Origin: Camellia lanceoleosa
Taxonomy: Eukaryota; Streptophyta; Magnoliopsida; Ericales; Theaceae
Assembly (NCBI GenBank): GCA_025200525.1
Contig: CM045760.1
Coordinates: 48,317,932 to 48,381,931, forward strand
Reading direction: 5' to 3'
Length of the DNA: 64,000 nt
The position numbers were made by a program, and so were the translations under genes. The notes below the pieces were generated by a model. The model saw only the letters and a program-made list of their open reading frames with translations. It was not told where the DNA came from and made no database searches. This document shows positions 23,461 through 34,040 of the stretch, in pieces; position 1 is the first letter of the stretch, and every line of letters starts with the position of its first letter.

Positions 23461-23795
23461 AGGGTATGTATGGTTTGGTTTTGAGAGAGTAGTTTTTAAA
23501 AGTTTTTTTGGGGAGAGAGTTTAGAAATTTTTTTGGTTTGTTTGGTTGTGTATTTTGAAAGTAGTTTTGGAGTTTAAAAGTTTGGAATGATTTGATATTT
23601 TGTTGTAATTGAGTAGATGTATGAGAGAAAAAGTGATTGAGAAGGAGAGATGAGAGAGAAAAAGTGATTGATTGATGCGTAAGAAAGAGAAAGTGATTTT
23701 GAAAATTGTTTTGAAAAAATTATCAACCAAACAAGTTTTTTAGAAATTTTTTTCCAAAATCGCTCTACAAATTCAAACCAAGCATACCCATAGTC
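23461..23795. mobile_element. MITE family X, copy 1
   Basis: It begins GGGTATGTATGGTTTGGTTT and ends with AAACCAAGCATACCC, giving inverted ends of about 15 bp. The inside carries GTTTGTTTGGTTGT, GAATGATTTGATATT and GAGAGAGAAAAAGTGATTGA, all shared with the copy at 38185-38512. Confidence 0.7.
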
Positions 23796-23919
23796 ACTAG
23801 TAAGGTTTAACAAAAACTTCCCTCTCCTAGAGAAAAGATAACTTCCCTCTACTAAGGGTCAGCTAAAACTTCGTTTGCAACTTGTTATTTTATAACTAAA
23901 ACAACTTAGATATATAATA

Positions 23920-24986
23920 CACTACAAAAAAAAGCACAATTGGCGACCAAAAAATGACATTTCGTCGCTGAAAGTTCAAGAAATGGCGACTAAATTGGAC
24001 TTTGTCGCCGAAAAGCACGTTTTTAGCGACTAAAAGACTTTAGTCGCCGAAAAGCAGCGTTTTAGCGACTAAAATGAATTTTTGTCGCCTAATATAGGGT
24101 TTTCAGCGACTAAACTTGGTTTAGTAGCCAAAAGTCACGGTTTTTAGCGACTAAAATAATTTAGTAGCAAAAAGGTATGGTTTTGGCGACTAAAAACAGG
24201 TTTAGTCGCTGAAAGCGGGTTTTGCCGATTTAAAATCAATTTTAGTCACCAAAAGTACGGGTTTTGGCGACGAAATTTCTGATTAGTCGCCAAAAGTGCT
24301 GATTTTTAATTGAGAACTTGTTTTTTTAGCGACAAATAAATAATTAGTAGCCGAAAATAATACAATTAGCGACTAAAATTTGGTTTTAGTCGCCAAAAGT
24401 TGCCTGATTTTTTTTTTAGTAAATAATTTATTTTTGATATGAATTATATTTAATTAAAAAAATTATATTTATAAATATTATTTTGTATTAATTGCAGTTA
24501 ACATACTATATAAATAATATATATTGTATATATGTGCATGTGATGGAGTGCTGGCATGGTGGATGGAGTGATGGGCGCAGGGTTTGACGTGTGAATAGTG
24601 CCAGGTCACAGGTTCGAAACCTGTTGAGAGCAACGGAGGCCAAAAAATTTTTTTTTTGAAAATACTTTCAGCGACTAAATGGATTGGTCGCCAAAGGCAA
24701 AAATAATAAAATAACAATAAACTATTGGCGACTAAAAGTTTAGTCGGCAATGGTATAACTTCCAAAAAGAAATTGACTATTGGCGACGACATATTTAGTC
24801 GCTGAAGATGGTTATATGGGCGTCCAAAATCGCTTTTAGTCGCCAAAGCCATTCATGACAGTATTGGCGACAACATGGGCGACCAAAAATTTTAGTCGGG
24901 AAAAGTGAATTTCTGACATTTGGCGACTAAAGTGGGACCTTTGGCGACTAAAAATTTAGTCGCCAAAGGTGTTTTTTCTTGTAGTG
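23920..24986. mobile_element. CACTA (En/Spm-type) non-autonomous transposon, TSD ATA
   Basis: The ends are CACTACAAAAAAAAGCAC and, reverse-complemented from the right, CACTACAAGAAAAAACACC. The bases just outside are ATA on both sides (23917-23919 and 24987-24989), the 3-bp target duplication expected of CACTA elements. Both subterminal regions are packed with alternating GCGACTAAA and TTTAGTCGCCAAA repeats, the known arrangement of transposase-binding subterminal repeats. There is no transposase gene, so movement would need a protein supplied elsewhere. A tRNA-like segment sits in the middle. Confidence 0.92.
24551..24632 (+). other. tRNA-like (RNA polymerase III promoter-like) segment inside the CACTA element
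   Basis: A perfect B-box consensus GGTTCGAAACC at 24611-24621 sits in an exact T-arm geometry: stem ACAGG/CCTGT (24608-24612 and 24620-24624) around the seven-base loop TTCGAAA. An A-box-like TGGCATGGTGG lies about 50 bp upstream with one mismatch. No complete cloverleaf or clear acceptor stem is seen, so this is not called a functional tRNA. Confidence 0.6.
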
Positions 24987-24989
24987 ATA

Positions 24990-25972
24990 ACTATAATACT
25001 GTTGTGATGATTATTTATGCACCATATTTAATTTACTATCATCTCATGTGTCATTACTGTATTAGCAACGGACATGAATGGTGGAACTCATTCAATCAAT
25101 ATAGTGGTAATACATGAGATGGAAAACAAAATATGAAACACAAATGTAGTCATTATAGTATTATGATACTAAAATTAGTGTCTATATTCGACTCACTACA
25201 TAAATCTATATTAAAATTATGCTCCCCAATACACTGACTATCCATAAAGCTTTTGAACTTGATCTATGATCAATTAGTTCTATCTTGTAAATTCTTCTTA
25301 CGAAACTTATACAAGATTCTTGAGCCATTGTAAATTTTGTCAATTCACATCCAATAATGATTTTTCTTCATCATCAAACTGTCCTTAATTATCAAACCAT
25401 TCAAAAATTTCAATATAAAATTCAAATTCATCGCATTCGCACAACCGCTAGTATACATACATACAAACATATATATACACTATTATGTATCTTCTTTCTA
25501 TTTATACTATTATATATGTAAATGCTTGAGATGGTATTGACACAATGTGACATTTTGATTTTTGAAAATAATATCTTTATTACTTGAGCCGCACACAACA
25601 TATATACTTTTAAATCAAAATCAAAATTTATATTTTACAGGTTTAAAAGCACACACACATATATATAGCATTCCTTCTTGATGCCAAGAATTCATTTAAG
25701 AAATTATATCAAGTTTTGTCAAAATTCCAACATGACAACAAGGCTACAGAGTATATACATACAAAAATAAAAAAAAAACCAGCAAAGAAAACTAAACAAA
25801 ATACATTGCTAGGAAAGGGGAAGAGGAGGTGGTGGTGGTGGTGGTAGTAGCGGTGGCGCGAAGTGGCGGCATAGGGAGGAGAGCGGAGAAGAAGAGTGGT
25901 TACCTGGACTGTGTAGTGCCGTAGAGATGCCGGAACCGGAGAAATTCGCCGGAGTGCTTCGCCGGAGAAGAA
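24990..25972. other. intergenic; a proline-codon-rich open stretch on the minus strand
   Basis: Mostly AT-rich. At 25800-25972 the minus strand is GC-rich and open, reading STPANFSGSGISTALHSPG then a serine- and proline-rich run. It could be a decayed first exon, but no start codon in context or downstream exon is found, and I do not recognise it. Confidence 0.35.
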
Positions 25973-26340
25973 GCTCACTACAACATTTTCTTAGTTTAGT
26001 GACATTTGAAAGTGCCACAAAACTATTCTTCTAATGACATTTTTTGGTCTTGTGGCATTTTGAACAAGTGCCACTTCTATCGGTGCCACGATAGATACGA
26101 GTGCCACGATAGATACTTGCAAGTACCACTGCACCATCATGGCTGAAAACTTTCAATGACATTTTAATGTCATGGTAGATATTATTTGTGGCACTATCAA
26201 GCGCCATTAAAAAAAGAGTTAGTGACACTTGCAAGTGTCATTACACCATCAAGATTAAAACCTTTCAGTGACACTTTAATGTCATGGTAGACATCATTCG
26301 TGACGCTATCAAGTGCCATTCATGACGATAATTCGTTGTA

Positions 26341-27166
26341 GAACAATTTGATCTGCTCTTGCGGAGACTCGAACCACCAACCTTCCGCACCGTAAACCTT
26401 ATACACCACACTCTTCCCACTACACCTCTATAGCACCACATGATTATATATGCAACATATATTATTTACATAGTACATACATCCATATTAATATAAAAGT
26501 ATATGTATAAACATAATTATTTTATTGAACATAATTTATGTAAAATAAACTATTTACTACCAAAATAAAAAAAGACCACTTTTGGCGACTAAAAATATTT
26601 TTTAGTCGCCAATTCTATACTTTTGGCTACTAATTATTTTTTAGTTGCTAAAAAACTTAACTTTTGTCGACCAAAATCGGATTTGGTCGCTGAAGATGCA
26701 CTTTCAGCTACCAAAATTTTGGTCACCAAAAAATTTTATTCCCGCCTTAGGATTTTAGTTCTCCCGCGCTAAAGATGACCACTTTTGGCGACTAAACTTA
26801 TTTTTTAGTCGCCAATTGTAGACTTTTGGCTACTAAAATTTTTTTAATCGGTAAAACCCATATAATCAGCGACCAAACTTATTTTTAGTCGCCAATTGTA
26901 GACTTTTGGCTACTAAATTTTTTTAGTCGCCAAAAAGCTTTACTTTGGGCTACTAAAATTTTTTTAGTCACTAAAGCCCATATAATCAGCTACCAAACTT
27001 AGTTTTAGTCACCAATTGTAGACTTTTGGCTACTAAAATTGTTTAGTCTCCAAAAAGCTTTACTTTTGGCAACTAATGCTGTTTTGGTCGCTGAAAGCTA
27101 TATTTTCAGCGACCAAATTTTTTTGGTCAGAAAATTTAGTCGCCGAATATGCTTTTTCGTGTAGTG
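26341..27166 (-). mobile_element. inner CACTA segment of the 23920 family, one terminus intact
   Basis: Read on the minus strand, it starts CACTACACGAAAAAGC and continues with GGCGACTAAA/TTTAGTCGCC repeats. An AT-rich part follows that resembles the centre of the 23920-24986 element (TAGTAAATA...TTTA, ACTATGTAAATAATATAT), then a tRNA-like segment. The opposite CACTAC end is not found; the segment runs straight into GTGCCAC-type sequence near 26341. Confidence 0.65.
26355..26440 (-). other. second tRNA-like segment inside CACTA DNA
   Basis: On the minus strand a B-box-like GGTTCGAGTCT (26375-26365, one mismatch to consensus) follows a GGTGTAGTGGGAAGAG stretch. It occupies the same place as the tRNA-like segment of the 23920 element, just after the conserved AT-rich centre and a CATGTG. 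The T-arm is poorly paired, so it is more decayed. Confidence 0.45.
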
Positions 27167-27610
27167 TATATTGAGTTTAATTCATTTATTTTTAATCATT
27201 TACTGCATTTTAAAAATTTAGAAAATATATTGGCATTTTTTGTTTTTTCAAAAATGTCATTATAAGCTTGGAAAGTTTTTGGCTTAGTGGCATTTTTCAA
27301 AATGCTATAAAATATTTGTTTATGACACTTTTTACCTAAGTGCCATAAAAAGTAATTTGCACCTACCTAGTGTCCTGACCTTTTTTATTTTTGTGGCATT
27401 TTCTAAAAACATACTACTAGTGTAGTGTTACTAAAGTGTAAATTTGTTGTAGTGACATTTTTGTTGTAGTAAAGTGACACTTTTTTTTAATTGAAATGCC
27501 ACTAAAGCCTTGTATGTTTGTGGCTCTGCCACCAAATATTTTTTTTGTGACATTTTTTAAGAACATGCCACTAGTATGGTGTCACTAAAATATGTTTTTG
27601 TTTTAGTGTT

Positions 27611-28071
27611 GTGACACTTGTTCATTGAAATGTCACTAGAGCCTTTTATGTTTGTCGTTTTGTGGCATTTTTCAAAAACGTGCCACTAAATATCATTTTT
27701 GTGACATTTTCTAAAAATATGCCACTAGTGTAGTGCCACTAAGGTATGTTTTTGTTGTAGTTTTGTGACACTTGTTCATTGAAATGTCACTAGAGCCTTT
27801 TATGTTTGTCGTTTTGTGGCATTTTTCAAAAACGTGCCACTAAATATTATTTTTGTGGCATTTTCTAAAAATATGACACTAGTGTAGTGCCACTAAAGTA
27901 TGTTTTTGTTGTAGTTTTGTGACACTTGTTCATTGAAATGTCACTAGAGCCTTTAATGTTTGTCGTTTTGTGGCATTTTTTAAAAATGTGCCACTAAATA
28001 TCATTTTTTGTGGCATTTTCTAAAAATATGCCACTAGTGTAGTGCCACTAAAGTATGTTTTTGTTGTAGTG
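27611..28071. repeat. three 154-bp tandem repeats ending at the CACTA terminus
   Basis: GTGACACTTG anchors recur at 27611, 27765 and 27919, exactly 154 bp apart. Units are nearly identical. Each unit ends TATGTTTTTGTTGTAGT, the terminus of the element, and the last one is the real end. More diverged units precede from about 27420. Confidence 0.9.
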
Positions 28072-28140
28072 GCTGCTAGCGGCTGTGTTGCTAAAGAGGC
28101 TAATAAGCAATAAAATAAAAAATGAGAGAGAGTAAAAATT

Positions 28141-28577
28141 TGAGCTCTAAATTGAATAATATATTGGTTAAACCGGCCGATCATTGTGAACCGGGATTGA
28201 TTTTAGCGGGTTACGAGTTGCATTGCCAGTTCGACCGTTTTACAAATTAAGACCACTCCACCGACTTCATTTGTTAAGTTATTTTATTGATTTATATTTT
28301 GGGGCATTTTTGTTTTTTTTTTAAATTGTTTAAAATATATATATATATATATATATATTGAGCTCTAAATTGAATAATATATTGGTTAAACCGGCCGATC
28401 ATTGTGAACCGGGATTGATTTTAGCGGGTTACGAGTTGCATTGCCGGTTTGACCGTTTTACAAATTAAGACCACTCCACCGACTTCATTTGTTAAGTTAT
28501 TTTATTGATTTATATTTTGGGGCATTTTTGTTTTTTTTTAAATTGTTTAAAATATATATATATATATGTATATATAT
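28141..28577. repeat. 218-bp direct tandem duplication
   Basis: TGAGCTCTAAATTGAATAAT starts at 28141 and again at 28359. Both copies run through AACCGGCCGATCATTGTGAA to a TA-repeat with only a few differences (for example CCAGTTCGACC versus CCGGTTTGACC), so the duplication is recent. It starts just right of the GCT-flanked CACTA element. No gene. Confidence 0.92.
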
Positions 28578-29018
28578 CATTTTTAAACTTCAATCATTTA
28601 AAGATGAATCTAAAATAAAATTATTTTTAAGTTAAGTTTTAGAAAAATCACTAAAAATAAAAATAAATTAAATTAAAAAGTCAAAAAAAAAAAACTTAAA
28701 ATAAAAAATTAATATTTGGGCGATTTATATCAAAGTTGATTAGTTAAGTCAGGAAGTTATTTGATAGTCTTATAGTATTATTTCATTTCATTTGTGTGTA
28801 GACAAGTGCTTTGTTATCTTCTCAAATGAGACCACAAGGTGGTGTGCATCACTATTTTAGCTAATAATATTTAAGTTGAGACACCACATCGATTTATTTA
28901 CATAAGAGAACACCTCTGCTAAGATTTATCTCGATTTTATTTTAGTGATTCGGATAGTTTATATTATAAAGTTTATCGAGTATATCATCAATAGAAAAAA
29001 TGAAATTAATCGAACATG

Positions 29019-29286
29019 CACTACAAGAATTTACACAATTGTCGACCACTTTTGCTGACCAAAAAAATTTTCGTCGCCAAAAAATGACATTTGGCGACCA
29101 AATATTAGTCGGCAAATATAACTTTTGCCGACCAACCACAATTTTGGTCGCAAATTACTTTTCCCAACCCTCAATTGGCGACCAAAGTAGCGACCAAAAA
29201 AATTGGTCGCGGATAACTTTTGCCGACCAAAAATAGACTTTTAGCGACCAATTTTTTTGTTGCTAAAAGTGTTAATTCTTGTAGTG
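29019..29286. mobile_element. small CACTA MITE, TSD ATG
   Basis: The ends CACTACAAGAATTTACAC and (right, reversed) CACTACAAGAATTAACAC agree over the first 13 bases. ATG lies directly outside both ends (29016-29018 and 29287-29289). Subterminal GGCGACCAAA/TTTTCGTCGCC and TTGGTCGC repeats tie it to the 23920 family. At 268 bp it has only ends and no interior. Confidence 0.92.
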
Positions 29287-29522
29287 ATGCATAATTCTAT
29301 GATCACACACTAATTGGTTTTTAAAAAATTATTAAAATCATACATTAGTTTTTTTAGAACATAAATGTGTCTTGTATGGATTATAAATGTCTAATAAATA
29401 TATATATATATATATATATTTTATATAAGTAACCTACTCAACTAATCATACAATATTAACGATTTAAACCATCGAAATAGATTTAGGATAAACCTCACAA
29501 ACTCACAGCACAATGTTGTGCC

Positions 29523-30080
29523 TACTAAGGGTAGACATTGGCTTGTCTAACCCAATCCTATTTTTTTAAGGTATGGGTAGATTGTTTTAGCCCATATGAC
29601 CGAGTTGTAGCCAACATTTTTAGTCCAAAATATTAATAGGTTAGACTTGGGATTTATACTTCAACCTAGTCCAGCCGTTATTAAATTAATTAATTGTTTA
29701 TTTATTTATAATACATTAAAATATATTTTTTTATTGGGATTTAGATTTTATCTTTGTTGATTTATTTAAACTCACATTTGCGAATATGTGTGATTGAATT
29801 TATTTAAAAAATCCTTCAATAAATACACAAAATCTTTTAATTTATAATTATGTCAATATATTTATTTAAGAAATATAATATAAGATTGAATTTAATTATT
29901 GAATGTTTTATTTTTTATTTTTTTAACATATAGCTTGATAGGTAGACTTGACATTTATAATTATTTTTTGGACCGAGCTTGGACAAATATAGAGACTCGA
30001 TGTTAGGGCCAAGTCGAGCTTCCGTTATTATATAGTGTCGGCCTGTCACTAACCTGTCCCGACATTTGTCATCCCTTAGT
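29523..30080. mobile_element. repeat with ACTAAGGG inverted ends
   Basis: The left end ACTAAGGGTAGACATTGG matches the reverse complement of the right end, ACTAAGGGATGACAAATG. The inside is AT-rich with scattered GGCTTG and CCTGTC motifs, comparable to the repeat at 17075-17610. Non-coding; borders to within a few bases. Confidence 0.55.
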
Positions 30081-30329
30081 ACCTACACAAATTTAATTAA
30101 CCCAAGAATGAATTAAATTTTGAAGTCGGTTACACGATAGCTATCTTTCTTTAAAAAAAAAAAAAATGGATAAACTAAGGTCTCTTTTGGGAAGGCAACA
30201 AAAAAAAAATCCGTTTATTAACTTATTTAGGTCATATCATATCTCTATTTGTTTGTATATTTTTTCTTAATAAGCCAATAAGTAACAAAAAAAAAAAAAA
30301 CACTTCTCAAAATAGGTCTAAAGAACTTA

Positions 30330-31430
30330 CTATACAGCTTCATCAGGAACCAAAGGAAATGAATCAGAGAGATGTCTTCCATTCATATAGATAGGCCAAA
30401 AAAATTGCACTGCCATGCGAGCCAAACCATGCGCCACTCGATTCCAAAGACACAGGATATGAGATATCCGAAATTGGCTGAATCGATGGATTTCTTTGAT
30501 AGGGCTGCAATCAAGTTAAGTCAAGCTGAACCAAGTTTTGTTGAACTCAAGCTCGTTTACTTATCAAGCTCGAGCTTGACTCGATAATTAACTGGGCTCA
30601 AGCTTAGCTCGACTCGACTCGGCTCTATAATATTAATGAAACTCAAGCTTGACACAGTTTGGCTCGGCTTGATAAGATTTTTATTATTATTTAAATAAAA
30701 ATATTATTTATATTATTTAATACATAAATAATATATTTATGCTATTATTTATATATTAAATAATATATTTAATATATTAATAATATATTTATTATATAAT
30801 TTAAATAAAAATAAACGAGTTGGGCTTGACAAGCCTAGTGAGTCGAACCAGTTCGCAAACAGCTTGATTCATTTGCAACTCTACTCATTGAAATCTCGTT
30901 GCAAAATATGTCCAGAAGATGAGAGCATATATAAGCCATCTCAAAGAGCATTTGACAACAATGAGTGAGTCGCCATTAAGGTGGATGTTCTGAAGACAAT
31001 TCAGTGCAATCCGCCTCCGTCTAGCACTGAATGGGCTTTGAAAAATAAGCAATCACTGTCCCCATATTGTCTCGAATGCCAATGCTAATCCCAATCATTT
31101 GTTGTTGCCCCAAACAGTACACCATCAAAATTTATTTTATACACTCCATCAGCTGGAGCAGCCCAATGAACAGGTGGCGCAATGGATGGACTATCGCCCA
31201 CTTGGCTATCCATTTGGCTAAAATTCTGAATAAGATTACATACCCACCGAACAATGTTCACGGTAAATTGGTGCACCTTGTTAAAAATTATCTAATTATG
31301 AGCACACCACAAACCCCAGCAAAGAGCAAAAAACAGTCCCAACCCATCATCATCCACTTGATTCTCGACCTTAATACTCCACTGTCGAAAATCTGAATAA
31401 GCATGAACATGGTCTCAAAGTTTCAATGGA
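30330..31430 (-). pseudogene. LINE-type RNase H-like pseudogene split by another repeat
   Basis: Minus-strand pieces appear in the correct order of the plant RNase H-like domain found with LINE reverse transcriptases. FFALCWGLWCAHN and VRWVCNLIQNFSQ come first, then WAAPADGVYKINFDGVLFG (catalytic-type DG), GIRDNMGTVIAYFSKP and LNGDSLIVVK. After the inserted repeat at 30496-30885 comes LWNRVAHGLARMAVQFFWP and a natural end PLVPDEAV before TAG at 30332-30330. Frameshifts, a stop after NDWD and the insertion make it non-functional. Confidence 0.7.
30496..30885. repeat. CAAGCTCG-type interspersed repeat, copy 2
   Basis: Starts AGGGCTGCAATCAAG, contains TCAAGCTCGAGCTTGACTCG around an AT-rich centre, and ends near GATTCATTTGCAACTCTAC. 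It shares opening and motif style with 4044-4395. It interrupts the RNase H-like pseudogene, so it inserted later. Confidence 0.6.
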
Positions 31431-31734
31431 CTTAAACTCGAATCCTATTGCAACAATAGCTATCTTTTAACTTTAAAATTATCCTTTATGACCGATGTTG
31501 TTTGGTGTAGCATATTGTAAGCTAAAAACTGATAATCATAAAGTAGAAACCAAAAACACTCATTTTTCAGCTTCTAAATAATCAGTTTTTCTCAGCTTAT
31601 TTAAGCTGTTTTTGCCTCAAAAACTGTAAGCAGAAGCTGCACCAAACAGTCTGGCACATATTCCCAAATTAAAATAAGTTATAATCACCCCCTATAATCC
31701 ATACTATATGAGAGGGAAGATTTAGACCGGACTG

Positions 31735-32600
31735 TACGGCCGAGTTACAATATGCGGGTTGGTCAAATTTCAATTTCGAGCCGAAGCTCGATTTCGCCGC
31801 TGCCCCCGCGTCATGACGATTTATTTGGCCGACCAGGCACTAATTGAGCCAGGCCGAGCTGTGACTGGAACGTTCGACCCGGACGCGACCAGAACGCGAG
31901 GAAACCGAGCGAAGTAGGCGAGCTAGACTAAGGGCAGGCAGCCAAGATGCTCGGACCGACAATTAAATGGCCGGACTTCATGCGACCTAGAGTGAAGGAG
32001 GAGCAAGGAAGGGCCGGTCAACCAGGAAGGACAGTCGCGAGCAGCCCGGCCATGAGAATCAGCCATCTGCTCCTTCGCCAAGGGACAGTTCGGCGGTTCA
32101 TAGCTCGGTTGTGAGCTTGTGGTGGCAATTTTTCACCACAAAGGACAGGCCGGTCGTGGTACTCCGGTTAAGTATGCCACCTAGGCCAATGGCGTGAGGA
32201 AGAGGAAACTTGCTTCAGGCGTGCGGCAATACCGTTTGGCAGTTCTGCAGGTACTAGTTGGAGGACAAAGCCTTTACACGCGTAAGGTGGTGAGAGGCGA
32301 GCACTGCCACATATCCAAGGAAGGACAACAGAGGTAGTGCGCGCACAATCTTGAGGCTGCATGGCCAGCCTAGAAATAGGAGGAAGATGAACGTTAGAGG
32401 TGTGCAACTTCTTTCCCTAAAAAAATACTTTCTCTCTAACAATCTCCTTCTTCCTCAAGTGGTTTGACTTGATCGTCGGAGGGTCTATCCGGCACACCAC
32501 CGCTGGGCAGCTCACCGTTTCTGTGTTTCCAGGTTAGACGCCGTCAAGAGCAGCTTGGAGTACGAGGAGTACAGAAAGCAGAGGATATTTTGCCCCCGTA
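31735..32600 (+). mobile_element. GC-rich LTR fragment of a gypsy-type retrotransposon
   Basis: Base composition jumps to GC-rich, unlike its surroundings. The 3' part carries TTTGACTTGATCGTCGGAGG, a phrase also present inverted in the LTR at 60994-61530. Upstream, AGAAATAGGAGG could be a mutated TATA-type site. There is no coding domain. End borders are not determined. Confidence 0.5.
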
Positions 32601-34040
32601 CACTAAATGCCCCTAATATTTTCAAAAAAAACTTAGTCATAAATCCAATCTAAGAAGAGTATAAGACATTAAGTTTAGTGAATATTTTTTGTTGGTGAAA
32701 GGTCCACAGTTTGTTAAATAATTTGGTGAGAAATCCTGAAGGATATTTTGTTTTCAATTTCACTCAATTGTCTTTTTTTTATCTGTTTGACTTTTTATTA
32801 ACTATATGTTTAAATTTATATCTATCTGTTCATTTTTTCCCCTAAATTCTACCTATATGTTTAATTTTTTTTCCTAAATTCTATCTATTTGTTCAAATTT
32901 TCTTATCTGTTAAAACAACAATTTCTTATCTGTTACTCAAATTTGGAAAACTCTTTTTTCTATCTGTTTGAAATTCACAAACTAATTTTTCTATCTCTTG
33001 GAATTATCCATCACCAACAATCAAATATTACACAAAAATTCACAAACTATTATTATCTATTCAAATTTTGAACAACTTTGTCTTATATCTGTTCAAAATT
33101 TGAACTAGATCTCACTTTATCTGTTGAAAATTTATCTCATATTTGTTTCATCATCATTATCAACAATAACTAAAAAAATACAGATCTAGATCTACTACAC
33201 AAACATGCACCATCACCATTCAAACCAAACCAATCCATCAAAACAAACAAATCAAATTAAAAAATCAAGCTCCAGAAAGGTAACTAAAATCAAGCCACAA
33301 ATATAGAGGAAAAATAGATGAGAGATTAGATTTGGTTTGTTTTTGTGATCTCGATTTGACGATGATATCAATTGTTCTTACAAGGTTTCGACATTTTTGT
33401 AGCTTTAAGATTTGAGAAAATGATAATTGATCTATATATGTCGATAAAGAGAGATTCTAGAAGAGAAAGAAAGCTCTATATTTGATGCCAGAGAGAGAGA
33501 TTCCGACAAAATTTGACAGCGGCGCCAAAGGGAGAGGGTGGTTGTTGTTCATTTGTGTTGGGTAGGGTTAGTAGCGGAAGAAAAGCAGTACCAAGGAAAT
33601 GCGGTAATAGAACGTGGTAGATGGTTCCAGCGAGTTCATAGTTGCCAATGAGAACGAAACCTTAGACGCCTTGAAGTGAGCGGAGGAAAAGAGCTTCCAC
33701 TACTACTTTCATTCCCACCACCACTAACAATTCTCGCCACCGCCTTATTACTACACGACTCATCTAGCTAGACACCTTCAAGTGACACTGTCACTGCATC
33801 AACGGCCTCTGGTATTGTCATTGACTTCTAGGGAGAAAAAAGAAGGCGATGGAGGCGTAGCGGCGACAGAGGTGGCGATCGTGGCGCGAGTAAGAAAAGG
33901 TAGTGGTTCAAAAAGAGCGTGGAGAGAGAGAAAGAGTGTGTATGTGTGTGTGGATTAGGGTTTGGTTCTAGAATGTGGGTTAAACAATATATATATAGGT
34001 GTAGTTTAGTCATTTTATTGGAATTTATCCTTATGAACAA
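32601..34040. other. intergenic; contains a dispersed TATCTGTT array
   Basis: From about 32775 to 33140 the octamer TATCTGTT and close variants (TATATGTT, TATTTGTT) occur more than ten times at irregular 20-40 bp spacing. From 33500 to 33960 GC rises and A/G-rich tracts appear. No gene was recognised on either strand. Confidence 0.45.

Larger units (their letters stand above)
25976..28071. mobile_element. large compound CACTA element, TSD GCT
   Basis: The left end CACTACAACATTTTC and the reverse complement of the right end, CACTACAACAAAAACATAC, share ten identical terminal bases. GCT flanks both sides (25973-25975 and 28072-28074), a 3-bp target duplication. Both outer ends use AGTGACATTT/GTGCCAC subterminal repeats. 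The inner part 26341-27166 instead has TTTAGTCGCC repeats of the 23920 element, with its own terminus (GTAGTG at 27161-27166), and is best read as a second CACTA element inserted or captured in reverse orientation. No transposase is encoded. Confidence 0.8.

Noticed and set aside
24551..24632. Functional tRNA gene
   Set aside because: The T-arm and B-box are good, but no acceptor stem or convincing anticodon arm can be built, and it is embedded in a transposon.
25709..26018. Proline/histidine-rich minus-strand frames as a gene
   Set aside because: The frames start from non-ATG or cross into the CACTA end at 25976, and the histidine/proline runs come from a GGTGGT repeat. A decayed exon remains possible but is not supported.
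27611..28071. CRISPR-like direct repeats
   Set aside because: Units are contiguous 154-bp tandem copies without unique spacers, in a plant transposon.
31067..31396. Plus-strand 109-codon frame
   Set aside because: It is the antisense of the LINE RNase H-like pseudogene, whose minus-strand similarity is specific.
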